From Betaproteobacteria bacterium (GTDB taxonomy: Bacteria > Pseudomonadota > Gammaproteobacteria > Burkholderiales > Usitatibacteraceae): DNA of 64,000 bases. The notes beneath the pieces were generated by a model, which was not told where the DNA came from, ran no database searches, and was given only the letters and a program-made list of their open reading frames with translations. The stretch spans positions 62,001 through 126,000 of the forward strand of contig JADJEZ010000005.1 of the NCBI GenBank assembly GCA_016708825.1, in the 5' to 3' direction. Positions 41,270 to 51,992 of the stretch are shown here, one piece after another; the stretch's first letter is position 1; every line of letters starts with the position of its first letter. A program made the position numbers and the translations under genes.

Positions 41270-44200
41270 GTGGGAATCTCCGGGCGCGTCGCGCGCTACT
41301 TCCAGGATTCGCAGCTCACGCCGCTCGTCGCGCTGGTCGCCTTCCTGCTCGGGCTCTTCGCCGTGGCCGTGACGCCCCGCGAGGAGGAGCCGCAGATCAA
41401 CGTGACGATGGCGAACGTGTTCATCCCGTTCCCCGGCGCCTCGGTCGCGGACGTGGAATCGCTCGTCTCCACGCCCGCAGAACAGGTGCTCTCCCAGATG
41501 GAGGGCATCGAGCACGTGTATTCGGTCTCGCGCCCCGGCATCTCCATCCTCACGGTGCAGTTCAGGGTCGGCGTGCCGCGCATCGACGCGATCGTGCGGC
41601 TGCGCGACACGATGAGCGCCAATCGCGACTGGGCGCCCCCGGAGCTCGGCATCCTCGAGCCCGTCATCAAGCCCAAGGGCATCGACGACGTGCCCGTCGT
41701 CACCCTCGCGCTCTGGAGCGACGACGAGGCGAAGGGCGCCTTCGAGCTCGAGCGCGTGGCGCACGCGCTCGAGGCGGAAATCAAGCGCGTCTCCGGCACC
41801 CGCGAGGTGCAGACGCTCGGCGGCCCGGGCCGGGTCGTGCGCGTGCTCCTCGACGCCGACCGCCTCGCCTCCCACGGCGTCACCGCGCTCGACGTGAGGA
41901 ACGCCCTGCAGCTCTCCAACGTGACCGCGCCCACGGGCAAGCTCGTGCGCGACAACCGCGAGATCGCGATCGAGACCGGCAACTACCTCGAGAGCGCCGC
42001 CGACGTGCGCTCGCTCGTGGTCGGCGTCCAGGAAAGGAGCCCCGTCTACCTCGCCGACGTGGCCGAGGTGATCGACGGGCCGGACCAGCCCTCGCGCTAC
42101 GTCTGGACCGCGGCGGGCCCGGCGGCCGGGAAGGGCGCCGCGCCGGGCGAGCATCCGGCCGTGACGCTCCAGGTCACCAAGAAGCCCGGGGAGAACGCCG
42201 TCGACGTCGCGAGCCGCGTGATGCAACGGGTCGACGAGCTGCGCGGCACCCTCATTCCCGCCGACGTGCACGCGACCGTCACGCGCAACTACGGCGCGAC
42301 GGCCGACGACAAGGCGCAGAGCCTCATCAAGAAGCTCGTCTTCGCGACCCTCTCCGTGGTGGTGCTCGTCTTCGCCACGCTGGGACGGCGCGAGGCGGTG
42401 ATCGTCGGCCTCGCGGTGGTGCTCACCCTCGCCACCACCCTCTTCGCCTCCTGGGCCTGGGGCTTCACCCTGAACCGCGTCTCGCTCTTCGCGCTCATCT
42501 TCTCCATCGGCATCCTCGTCGACGACGCGATCGTGGTCGTGGAGAACATCCATCGCCACCGCGGGCTCAAGGGAGGGCCGCTGGCCGGCCTCATCCCGGC
42601 CGCCGTGGACGAGGTGGGCGGGCCCACCATCCTCGCCACCTTCACGGTCATCGCCGCGCTCCTGCCGATGGCCTTCGTCACGGGCCTCATGGGCCCCTAC
42701 ATGAGCCCCATCCCGATCAACGCGAGCATGGGGATGCTGCTGTCGCTCGCCATCGCCTTCACGGTCACGCCCTGGCTCGCCCTGAAACTGCTGGCCACCC
42801 ACGGCCACGAGAGCGCCTCGGCGCTGGACGCGAGACTCGAGCGCTTCTTCGGCGCGCTCCTGGGGCGCTTCATCACGGCGCCGCAGGCGGCCCGCAACCG
42901 CCGCCGCCTGGGGCTGGCGATCGCCGTGGCCATCGCGCTCTCCGCAGGGCTCGCCGGGGTGAAGCTCGTGATCCTCAAGATGCTGCCCTTCGACAACAAG
43001 TCGGAGTTCCAGGTGGTGGTCGACATGCCCGCGGGGACGCCGGTGGAGGCGACGGCTGCGGCGCTGCGCGAGCTCGGCGCGCACGTCTCGGCCATCCCCG
43101 AGGTGACGAGCTACCAGGCCTACGCCGGCCTCGCCTCGCCCATCAACTTCAACGGGCTCGTGCGCCAGTACTACCTGCGCAGCCTCTCCGAGCAGGGCGA
43201 CCTGCAGGTGAACCTCGCCGACAAGTCGAAGCGCAGCCGCAAGAGCCACGAGATCGCGGCGGCGGCGCGGCCCGCGCTGGAGGAGATCGGCCGGCGCTGG
43301 GGCGCGAAGGTGAAGGTGATCGAGGTCCCGCCGGGGCCGCCGGTGCTCTCGCCGATCGTCGCGGAGATCTACGGGCCCGAGGAGGCCGGGCGCATTCGCG
43401 TGGCGAAGCAGGTCCGCGAAGCGCTCGCGGCCACGCCCGACATCGTGGGAATCGACGACACGGTGGACGACCCGGCGCCCCGGATCGTCCTCAGGGTGGA
43501 CCAGGGCCGGGCCGCGATCGCGGGCGTCTCCCGCCGCGACGTGGTGGAGACGATGCGTGCCGGGCTCTCCGGCATGGACGCGACCCCGCTGCACGACGGC
43601 CACTCGAAGTACGAGGTGCCGGTGCGCCTCACGCTGCCTGCGGAGCGGCAGGGCGAGCTGGCCGAGTTCCTCAAGCTCACGCTGCGCGCGGCCGACGGCT
43701 CGCTCGTGCCCATGTCCGAACTGGTGCGGGTCGTCCGCAACGACCGCGAGCGGCCCGTCTATCACAAGAACCTGCTTCCGGTCGTCTACGTGGTCGCCGA
43801 CCAGGCGGGGCGCACCGACAGCCCCCTCTACGGCATGTTCTCCGCGCGCGGCAAGGTCGCCGGCCGCGCCCTCGACGACGGCGGCGTCCTGGGCGAGTAC
43901 TTCATCCGCCAGCCGTCGGACCCCTATCGCCAGTACGCCGTGAAGTGGGACGGCGAGTGGCAGGTGACCTACGAGACCTTCCGCGACATGGGGCTCGCCT
44001 ACGCCGTGGGGCTCGTGCTCATCTACCTGCTCGTGGTCGCGCAGTTCCGCTCCTACACGGTGCCGCTGGTGATCATGGCGCCGATCCCGCTCACGGTGAT
44101 CGGCGTGATGCCGGGGCACGCGCTGCTCGGGGCCAACTTCACCGCCACCTCGATGATCGGCATGATCGCGCTCGCCGGCATCATCGTGAGGAACTCGATC

Positions 44201-44461
44201 CTGCTCGTCGACTTCGTGAACCTGAAGGTCGCGGAAGGCGCCGCCTTCCAGGACGCGGTCATGCAGTCGGCCGCGGCGCGCGCCAAGCCCATCGCGCTCA
44301 CCGCACTCGCGGCGATGCTGGGCGCGGGATTCATCCTGGACGACCCGATCTTCAACGGCCTCGCGATCTCGCTCATCTTCGGCATTCTCGTGTCCACCGT
44401 GCTCACGCTCGTGGTGATCCCGGTGCTCTACTACGCGGCCTTCCGCGCCCGCTTCGCGTAG
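41270..44461 (+). CDS. RND-family efflux pump, inner-membrane subunit
   Basis: A 1063-residue HAE1/AcrB-class transporter with 12 membrane helices in two repeats. Helix 1 is at about 15-35, then VTPREEEPQINVTMANVFIP and a PGASVADVESLVSTPAEQVL porter start. The proton-relay Asp pair is in LIFSIGILVDDAIVVVENI. A second repeat begins near residue 530 and ends with FRARFA. Substrate is not evident; HME metal pumps carry extra Glu/Met residues that I could not find. The start is a GTG at 41270, 9 bases after the adaptor stop. No outer-membrane channel gene is here. Confidence 0.9.
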   Translation: MGISGRVARYFQDSQLTPLVALVAFLLGLFAVAVTPREEEPQINVTMANVFIPFPGASVADVESLVSTPAEQVLSQMEGIEHVYSVSRPGISILTVQFRVGVPRIDAIVRLRDTMSANRDWAPPELGILEPVIKPKGIDDVPVVTLALWSDDEAKGAFELERVAHALEAEIKRVSGTREVQTLGGPGRVVRVLLDADRLASHGVTALDVRNALQLSNVTAPTGKLVRDNREIAIETGNYLESAADVRSLVVGVQERSPVYLADVAEVIDGPDQPSRYVWTAAGPAAGKGAAPGEHPAVTLQVTKKPGENAVDVASRVMQRVDELRGTLIPADVHATVTRNYGATADDKAQSLIKKLVFATLSVVVLVFATLGRREAVIVGLAVVLTLATTLFASWAWGFTLNRVSLFALIFSIGILVDDAIVVVENIHRHRGLKGGPLAGLIPAAVDEVGGPTILATFTVIAALLPMAFVTGLMGPYMSPIPINASMGMLLSLAIAFTVTPWLALKLLATHGHESASALDARLERFFGALLGRFITAPQAARNRRRLGLAIAVAIALSAGLAGVKLVILKMLPFDNKSEFQVVVDMPAGTPVEATAAALRELGAHVSAIPEVTSYQAYAGLASPINFNGLVRQYYLRSLSEQGDLQVNLADKSKRSRKSHEIAAAARPALEEIGRRWGAKVKVIEVPPGPPVLSPIVAEIYGPEEAGRIRVAKQVREALAATPDIVGIDDTVDDPAPRIVLRVDQGRAAIAGVSRRDVVETMRAGLSGMDATPLHDGHSKYEVPVRLTLPAERQGELAEFLKLTLRAADGSLVPMSELVRVVRNDRERPVYHKNLLPVVYVVADQAGRTDSPLYGMFSARGKVAGRALDDGGVLGEYFIRQPSDPYRQYAVKWDGEWQVTYETFRDMGLAYAVGLVLIYLLVVAQFRSYTVPLVIMAPIPLTVIGVMPGHALLGANFTATSMIGMIALAGIIVRNSILLVDFVNLKVAEGAAFQDAVMQSAAARAKPIALTALAAMLGAGFILDDPIFNGLAISLIFGILVSTVLTLVVIPVLYYAAFRARFA

Positions 44462-44557
44462 CATGTGCCGGGGGCGCCATCCGGGCGCCCTCCCCGACAC
44501 CCTGAAAATTCCGCAGGCGGGCCGGACATCGCGGCCTGCGCGCGGACCGACCGGCCC

Positions 44558-46075
44558 GTGAAACCCGAGACAGACCGACGCCACCTGGAGAACCTCCCCG
44601 CCTGGTCCGGGGCCGCGCTCACGCTCTTCGCCATCGTCGCGCTGGAGTTCCTCGCCGCGGCGGGCTTTCGCGTGCCCAACCCCCCGGCCATCGTGGTCCT
44701 CGCGGTCGTGTTCGCGGCGTTCACCGGCGGCCTTTCGTGGGGCATGCTCAGCGCCTCCCTCGCCTGGATCTACTTCTCGTGGAGCTTTTCCATTCCCGAG
44801 GCGCCGTTCCGGTACACCGCCGAGAACTTCTGGCGCGTGCTGATCTGGGCGGCCGCGACGCCCGCCATGGTCCTCCTCGTGGGTTCGCTGAAACGCAGCG
44901 CGGACCGTGCCGCCGCGTCCGCCGTGCGTGCCGCAACGGCCGAGGCCGGTGCCCGCGCGGGGCAGGCCGCGTTCGAGGCGCTCCGGACTTCCGAGAGGCG
45001 TTACATGACCGTCGCGGAGATGCTCTCCGAAGGTGTCATGATCCTTCGCGAAGGCAGGTTCGCGTACGCCAATCGCACCGTCGAGCGGCTGCTGGGCGTG
45101 CCGCGCGCGGAGCTCGTGGGGACGCAGTTCGCGCCCTACATCCACCCCGAGTTCCGCGAGGCCGTGCAGGATCGCCACCGTCGCCGCAGCGCGGGCGAGA
45201 CGCTGCCTGCGCGCTACGAGATCCGGATCGTTCCCCGCGACGGCGAGCCCGTCTGGGTCCAGGTGGCCAACGAGCGGGTCGACTGGGGCGACGGGCCCGC
45301 GATCCTCACGCTCATCTCCGACATCCGGGAACGCAAGGCGGCCGACGAGGCGGCCCGCAACGTGAATGCCGACCTGGAGCGCCGCGTCGAGGAGCGCACC
45401 GCGGAGCTTCGCGACTCCGTGCGGGAACTCGACGCGTTCTGCTACACCATTTCGCACGACCTGCGTGCGCCGCTTCGCGCCTTGAACGGCCATGCGCACA
45501 TGGTCTGCGAGGACGCGGGCGCCGAGCTGCCGGCCGAATCGAGGCGGCACCTCGAGCAGATCGCGCGCAATGCCCAGCACATGGGGGACCTGATCGACGA
45601 TCTTCTCGACTTCGCGCGCGTGGTCCGCAAGGAACTGGGACGCGAAGTGGTGCCGATGGAGGCGCTCGCTCGCGAGGTCCTGGCCGAGCTGCTGCCCCGG
45701 GATGGCGCGACGCGACACGAAATCGTCGTGGGTCCGCTCGCCGACTGCCGGGGCGACCCGGGCCTCGTCCGCCAGGTCTGGCGAAACCTGCTCTCGAACG
45801 CGCTGAAGTACTCGCGCGGGCGCGATCCCGTGGCGATCGAGATCGGCCAGGACCCGCAGGACGGCGCGTACTTCGTGCGCGACAACGGCGTGGGTTTCGA
45901 GATGCAGTACGCCGAGAAGCTCTTCGAGGTCTTCAGCCGCCTGCATCCGTCCGCGGAGTTCGAGGGAACCGGCGTGGGCCTGGCGATCGTCGAGCGCATC
46001 GTGCGCCGCCATGGGGGCGCGGCGGCGCACAGCGAAGTGGGGCAGGGCGCGACATTCCGTTTCACCCTCGGGTGA
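44558..46075 (+). CDS. PAS-containing sensor histidine kinase
   Basis: About 505 residues from a GTG at 44558 (VKPETDRRHLENLPAWSG). A membrane block near residues 15-110 has three or four helices, then a coiled linker, a PAS domain (about 145-265) and a short coiled coil. HisKA follows, with the phosphorylated His in FCYTISHDLRAPLRALNGH (residue 300), then HATPase with NLLSNALKYS, DNGVGFE and GTGVGLAIVERI. An earlier GTG at 44465 would add an N-terminus that looks like translated spacer, so I rejected it. No response regulator gene is near. The signal is unknown. A hybrid kinase follows. Confidence 0.85.
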   Translation: MKPETDRRHLENLPAWSGAALTLFAIVALEFLAAAGFRVPNPPAIVVLAVVFAAFTGGLSWGMLSASLAWIYFSWSFSIPEAPFRYTAENFWRVLIWAAATPAMVLLVGSLKRSADRAAASAVRAATAEAGARAGQAAFEALRTSERRYMTVAEMLSEGVMILREGRFAYANRTVERLLGVPRAELVGTQFAPYIHPEFREAVQDRHRRRSAGETLPARYEIRIVPRDGEPVWVQVANERVDWGDGPAILTLISDIRERKAADEAARNVNADLERRVEERTAELRDSVRELDAFCYTISHDLRAPLRALNGHAHMVCEDAGAELPAESRRHLEQIARNAQHMGDLIDDLLDFARVVRKELGREVVPMEALAREVLAELLPRDGATRHEIVVGPLADCRGDPGLVRQVWRNLLSNALKYSRGRDPVAIEIGQDPQDGAYFVRDNGVGFEMQYAEKLFEVFSRLHPSAEFEGTGVGLAIVERIVRRHGGAAAHSEVGQGATFRFTLG

Positions 46076-46244
46076 GGCCGCTGCGGGGCCGAGGCCGGCG
46101 CCGATCCGCAGTGCAGGCCCGGAAACGGGCACCAGTTCGGAACTTGGCCCTGCCGCGCCAGGCGTATCATTTGCGCACGAAGGGGGAACGCCCGAAAAGC
46201 CCTCGAAAGCGCACGATGACCGGTCTTCCCACACAGGCGCCCAC

Positions 46245-48485
<2,241 letters not shown>

Positions 48486-48535
48486 CGTCCTCCGCCCGTG
48501 TTCCGCGGGCCGCGGCCCCGGGAAGCGGACGGCGT

Positions 48536-48541
48536 TACAAT
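48536..48541 (+). promoter_or_regulatory. Possible -10 box before the bd-oxidase genes
   Basis: TACAAT 29 bases before the ATG of the oxidase subunit I gene. No consensus -35 is seen. An AAAGG ribosome site lies between it and the ATG. Confidence 0.35.
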
Positions 48542-48570
48542 CCGGGTAACGAGCGACAAAGGTTCCAGCC

Positions 48571-49923
48571 ATGGACGACCCACTGCTCCTGGCCCGCGCG
48601 CAGTTCGGGCTGAACATCGCCTTCCACATCCTGTTTCCCAGCCTCACGATCGCGCTCGCGTGGATCCTGCTGGGCTTTCGCGTTGCCTACCATCGCACTC
48701 GCGACGCGGGGTGGCTGCGGACGTACAAGCTCTGGACCAAGATCTTCGCGCTCACGTTCGCGATGGGCGTGGTCACGGGAATCGTGATGTCCTTCCAGTT
48801 CGGCACCAACTGGCCCGGCTACATGAATTCGGTGGGGGCCATCGCCGGGCCGCTCCTGGGCTACGAAGTGCTCACGGCGTTCTTTCTCGAGGCCACCTTC
48901 CTGGGCGTGATGCTCTTCGGGATGAACCGCGTGCCCGCCTGGGCGCATATCGGCGCCACGGCCCTGGTGGCCCTGGGAACCTCGCTCTCCGCGTTCTGGA
49001 TACTCGCCCTCAACTCGTGGATGCAGACGCCGGCGGGCCACATGCTCGATGGCGGCCAGTGGATCGCCCGCGACTGGCTCGAGGTGATCTTCAATCCCTC
49101 GTTTCCGTACCGCTTCACGCACATGATGATCGCCTCGGGGCTCACGGCGGCCTTCGTGGTGTCGGGGCTCTCGGCGTGGAGGCTTCTCCGGGCGGCCTCG
49201 GACGAGACGGCGCGCCGCACCCTGCGCGTGGGAGTGCTGCTGGCCGCCGTTCTTGCGCCGGTGCAGACGGTGGTCGGCGATTTCCACGGGCTGAACACGC
49301 TGGAGCACCAGCCGGCGAAGATCGCCGCGATGGAGGCGATCTGGCACACGGAATCCGGCGTGCCGCTGGTGCTCTTCGCGATCCCGAACGAAAAGACGAG
49401 GACCAACGATTACGCCATCGAGCTTCCCTACGTCGCAAGCCTCATCCTCAGGCACGACCCCGGGGCGACGCTGCAGGGACTGGACGCGTTCGGCGACGAT
49501 CACCCGCCGGTGGCGCCGGTGTTCTATGCCTTTCGCATCATGGTGGGCCTGGGGATGGCGATGATCGCGCTCTCGTGGTTCGCCGCCTGGGCCACGCGAA
49601 GGAGCCGCGCGCCGTCGCGTCCGCTCCTCTGGAGCCTCGCGGCGTTCACCTTTTCCGGGTGGGTCGCCACCCTGTCGGGATGGATCGTCACCGAGATCGG
49701 ACGCCAGCCCTGGCTCGTGCACGGCGTCCTGCGCACGCGCGAGGCCGTGGGCGAGATCACGGGGGCGCAACTGGGCGTGAGCCTCACCGGCTACGTACTC
49801 ACCTACGCGGCGATGTTCGTCGCCTACATGGTCGTCCTCACCCACCTCGCCGGCGAGGGGGCGGAGGCGGCTAGCGCGAAGTCCGTGCCGGGCGCATCCG
49901 CCGCAGGCGCGGCAGCGGACTGA
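48571..49923 (+). CDS. cydA: Cytochrome bd-type oxidase subunit I, CioA-like
   Basis: A 450-residue quinol oxidase subunit. The N-terminal block LLLARAQFGLNIAFHILFPS holds the heme b595 His, QFGTNWPGYM and EVLTAFFLEATFLGVMLFG the conserved acidic residues, and IGRQPWLVHGVLRT the late signature. The quinol loop is short (GLNTLEHQPAKIAAMEAIWH), which marks the cyanide-insensitive CIO branch rather than E. coli CydA. It transfers electrons from quinol to O2 at low oxygen or under nitrosative stress. The subunit II gene follows after 10 bases. Confidence 0.92.
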   Translation: MDDPLLLARAQFGLNIAFHILFPSLTIALAWILLGFRVAYHRTRDAGWLRTYKLWTKIFALTFAMGVVTGIVMSFQFGTNWPGYMNSVGAIAGPLLGYEVLTAFFLEATFLGVMLFGMNRVPAWAHIGATALVALGTSLSAFWILALNSWMQTPAGHMLDGGQWIARDWLEVIFNPSFPYRFTHMMIASGLTAAFVVSGLSAWRLLRAASDETARRTLRVGVLLAAVLAPVQTVVGDFHGLNTLEHQPAKIAAMEAIWHTESGVPLVLFAIPNEKTRTNDYAIELPYVASLILRHDPGATLQGLDAFGDDHPPVAPVFYAFRIMVGLGMAMIALSWFAAWATRRSRAPSRPLLWSLAAFTFSGWVATLSGWIVTEIGRQPWLVHGVLRTREAVGEITGAQLGVSLTGYVLTYAAMFVAYMVVLTHLAGEGAEAASAKSVPGASAAGAAAD

Positions 49924-49933
49924 GGAGAAGACG

Positions 49934-50920
49934 ATGGATCTCGCGCTGATCTTCATGGTGCTGATGGGCGTGTCCGTGCTCGCCTACGTGGTGCTCGACG
50001 GCTACGACCTCGGCGTGGGCATGCTCATGCCGGCGGCAAGCGCTGCCGAGCAGTCGGTGATGGTGTCCTCCATCGGGCCCTTCTGGGACGCGAACGAGAC
50101 CTGGCTCGTGCTGGGCGTGGGCATCCTCCTGATCGCCTTTCCGCGCGCGCACGGCGTGGTGCTGGGCGCGCTCTACCTGCCGGTGGTCGCGATGCTGGTG
50201 GGCCTCATGTTCCGCGGCGTCGCCTTCGAGTTCCGCATGAAGGCGCTGGGCTGGCACCGCGAGCTGTGGAACTGGCTCTTCTGGGCCGGCTCCTTCCTGG
50301 CGTCGTTTTCCCAGGGACTCATGCTCGGACGCTACATCACCGGGTTCGAGCAGGGCTTCGGTTACCTGCTGTTCGCGATGGTCGTCGGCGCCAGCGTCTG
50401 CGGGGGCTACGTGCTTCTCGGGGCGACCTGGCTCGTGTTCAAGACGGAGGGCGAGCTGCAGCGCAAGGCGCTCGCGTGGGCGCGCTGGGGCCTCGTCTGG
50501 GTCGCGCTCGGCGTGGGACTCGTGAGCCTCGCCACGCCGCTGGTGAGCGAGACGGTGCGAGCGAAGTGGTTCGACTTTCCCCGCACCCTGGCACTGCTCG
50601 CCCTGCCGGCCGCCTGCCTGTGGGCGGGATTCGTCGTCTGGCGCTCCACGGGCCGGATCGCAAGGGGCGAAGGGGGCCGCGACTGGCAGCCGTTCGCGGC
50701 CTCGGTGGCGATCTTCTCGATCAGCTTCCTCGGCCTCGCCTACAGCCTCTTTCCCTACGTGGTGATCGACAAGCTCACGATCTGGGAGGCGGCGGCCCAT
50801 CCGTCGTCGCTCAAGGTCGTGCTCGCGGGCGCGCTCGTCGTGCTGCCCTTCATCGTGGCCTATACGGCCGTCTCGTACCGCGTGTTCCGCGGCAAGGCCC
50901 GGGCCGGCCTCTACGACTAG
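49934..50920 (+). CDS. cydB: Cytochrome bd-type oxidase subunit II
   Basis: A 328-residue membrane subunit with eight or so helices. VVLDGYDLGVGMLMP and GPFWDANETWLVLGVGILLI are the conserved CydB blocks, with AFPRAHGVVLGALYLPV after them. SLFPYVVIDKLTIWEAA is the usual late motif. It starts 10 bases after subunit I. No cydX or cydDC gene follows. Confidence 0.94.
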   Translation: MDLALIFMVLMGVSVLAYVVLDGYDLGVGMLMPAASAAEQSVMVSSIGPFWDANETWLVLGVGILLIAFPRAHGVVLGALYLPVVAMLVGLMFRGVAFEFRMKALGWHRELWNWLFWAGSFLASFSQGLMLGRYITGFEQGFGYLLFAMVVGASVCGGYVLLGATWLVFKTEGELQRKALAWARWGLVWVALGVGLVSLATPLVSETVRAKWFDFPRTLALLALPAACLWAGFVVWRSTGRIARGEGGRDWQPFAASVAIFSISFLGLAYSLFPYVVIDKLTIWEAAAHPSSLKVVLAGALVVLPFIVAYTAVSYRVFRGKARAGLYD

Positions 50921-50945
50921 GGCGAAAACCGCAGCGCCCCGGCCG

Positions 50946-51269
50946 TCACTTCTCGATGAGGTGGCGCTTGTCCTTCACGCTTTTCCACTCGTCCGCGTCC
51001 GCCGGCGCGTCCTTGCGCTCGACGATCGGCTTCCAGTTCTTGCTCAGATCCGCGTTGATGGCGATGAAGTCCTTCTGGTCGGCCGGGACGTCGTCTTCCG
51101 CGAAGATGGCCTCCACGGGACATTCGGCCACGCACAGCGTGCAGTCGATGCACTCGTCGGGGTCGATCACGAGGATATTGGGACCTTCGCGGAAACAGTC
51201 CACCGGGCACACGTCGACGCAGTCGGTGTACTTGCACTTGATGCAGGACTCTGTGACCACATACGTCAT
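50946..51269 (-). CDS. fdxA: 7Fe ferredoxin
   Basis: A 107-residue ferredoxin with a [3Fe-4S] and a [4Fe-4S] cluster. The start is MTYVVTESCIKCKYTDCVDV followed by CPVDCF. The second motif is CIDCTLCVAECP. This arrangement and the basic tail match FdxA, a general low-potential electron carrier. It is convergent with the oxidase genes (25-base gap). A TAAAAT box lies 52 bases upstream on the minus strand. Confidence 0.95.
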   Translation of the reverse strand: MTYVVTESCIKCKYTDCVDVCPVDCFREGPNILVIDPDECIDCTLCVAECPVEAIFAEDDVPADQKDFIAINADLSKNWKPIVERKDAPADADEWKSVKDKRHLIEK

Positions 51270-51320
51270 GAATCGGGCCTTTCCGGAACGGCGGGCGCAC
51301 CCGCGGCGAGAAAGCGGCGG

Positions 51321-51326
51321 ATTTTA
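51321..51326 (-). promoter_or_regulatory. Possible -10 box for fdxA
   Basis: TAAAAT on the minus strand, 52 bases ahead of the fdxA ATG. -35 not clear. Confidence 0.3.
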
Positions 51327-51380
51327 CCAGATCGCTTCGCCAACCCTTGTCGTGGATCAAGAATGATGCGGCTTCGCATT

Positions 51381-51409
51381 TTGCCACGGACCGTCGGTTA
51401 GGCTACGAT
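51381..51409 (+). promoter_or_regulatory. Promoter of trxA (and rho)
   Basis: TTGCCA, a 17-base spacer and TACGAT. Start near 51416 gives a leader of about 75 bases ending in GAGG before the GTG. Good fit for sigma-70. Confidence 0.5.
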
Positions 51410-51489
51410 CTTCCCCTGCACCCTGCAGCGCTCCCGCACTTCCCGCGGCCGCGCCGGGCCCGCGCCCCCCCTTCCCGACAGAGGCAAAC

Positions 51490-51816
51490 GTGAGCGACAA
51501 CATCATCCAGGTGACGGACGATTCATTCGACCAGGAAGTTCTCAAGAGCCAGACGCCGGTGCTGGTCGACTACTGGGCGGAATGGTGCGGCCCCTGCAAG
51601 ATCATCGCACCCGCGCTCGACCAGATCGCCCAGGAATACGCCGGGCGCCTCAAGGTGGCGAAGCTGAACATCGACGAGAACCAGGCCACGCCGCCCAAGT
51701 TCGGCATCCGCGGAATCCCCACGCTCATGCTCTTCAAGAACGGAAACGTCGAGGCAACCAAGGTCGGCGCGCTCTCGAAGTCGCAGTTGAACGCCTTCAT
51801 TGACAGCAACATCTGA
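51490..51816 (+). CDS. trxA: Thioredoxin 1
   Basis: A 108-residue classical thioredoxin. The active site WCGPC is at about residues 32-36 (VLVDYWAEWCGPCKIIAPAL). The cis-Pro loop is RGIPTLMLFKNG. The start is a GTG preceded by GAGG, giving VSDNIIQVTDDSF. It is the general disulfide reductant of the cytoplasm and donor to ribonucleotide reductase. rho follows on the same strand after 176 bases, the common trxA-rho order. This is the second thioredoxin in the window, the other being TrxC at 39.8 kb. Confidence 0.97.
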   Translation: MSDNIIQVTDDSFDQEVLKSQTPVLVDYWAEWCGPCKIIAPALDQIAQEYAGRLKVAKLNIDENQATPPKFGIRGIPTLMLFKNGNVEATKVGALSKSQLNAFIDSNI

Positions 51817-51870
51817 AACCGGATACCCTCGCCCCGTCCTGGCTGTTGATCTCTACAGGTTGCCGGCTCG

Positions 51871-51992
51871 CTCCAAGACCACGCCGCAGCACCCCCCCTC
51901 CGCAGCGCCCTCCGCAGCCAGGTAACTCCCCGTCACTTCCGGGCCACGCCTTCCGCGCGTGCTCGCACCACACCTCCAGCCCACGCCCTCGC
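51871..51992 (+). promoter_or_regulatory. C-rich, G-poor leader of rho (rut-like)
   Basis: By my count this 122-base stretch has 66 C and 24 G, unusual in a genome where the two are otherwise close. Rho binds such C-rich, G-poor RNA, and rho messages are known to be autoregulated in their leaders. Autoregulation here is inferred from composition. Confidence 0.5.

Noticed and set aside
44465..44557. Upstream GTG start for the PAS kinase
   Set aside because: The added 31 residues look like translated spacer, with no helix or family match. The GTG at 44558 gives a normal start.
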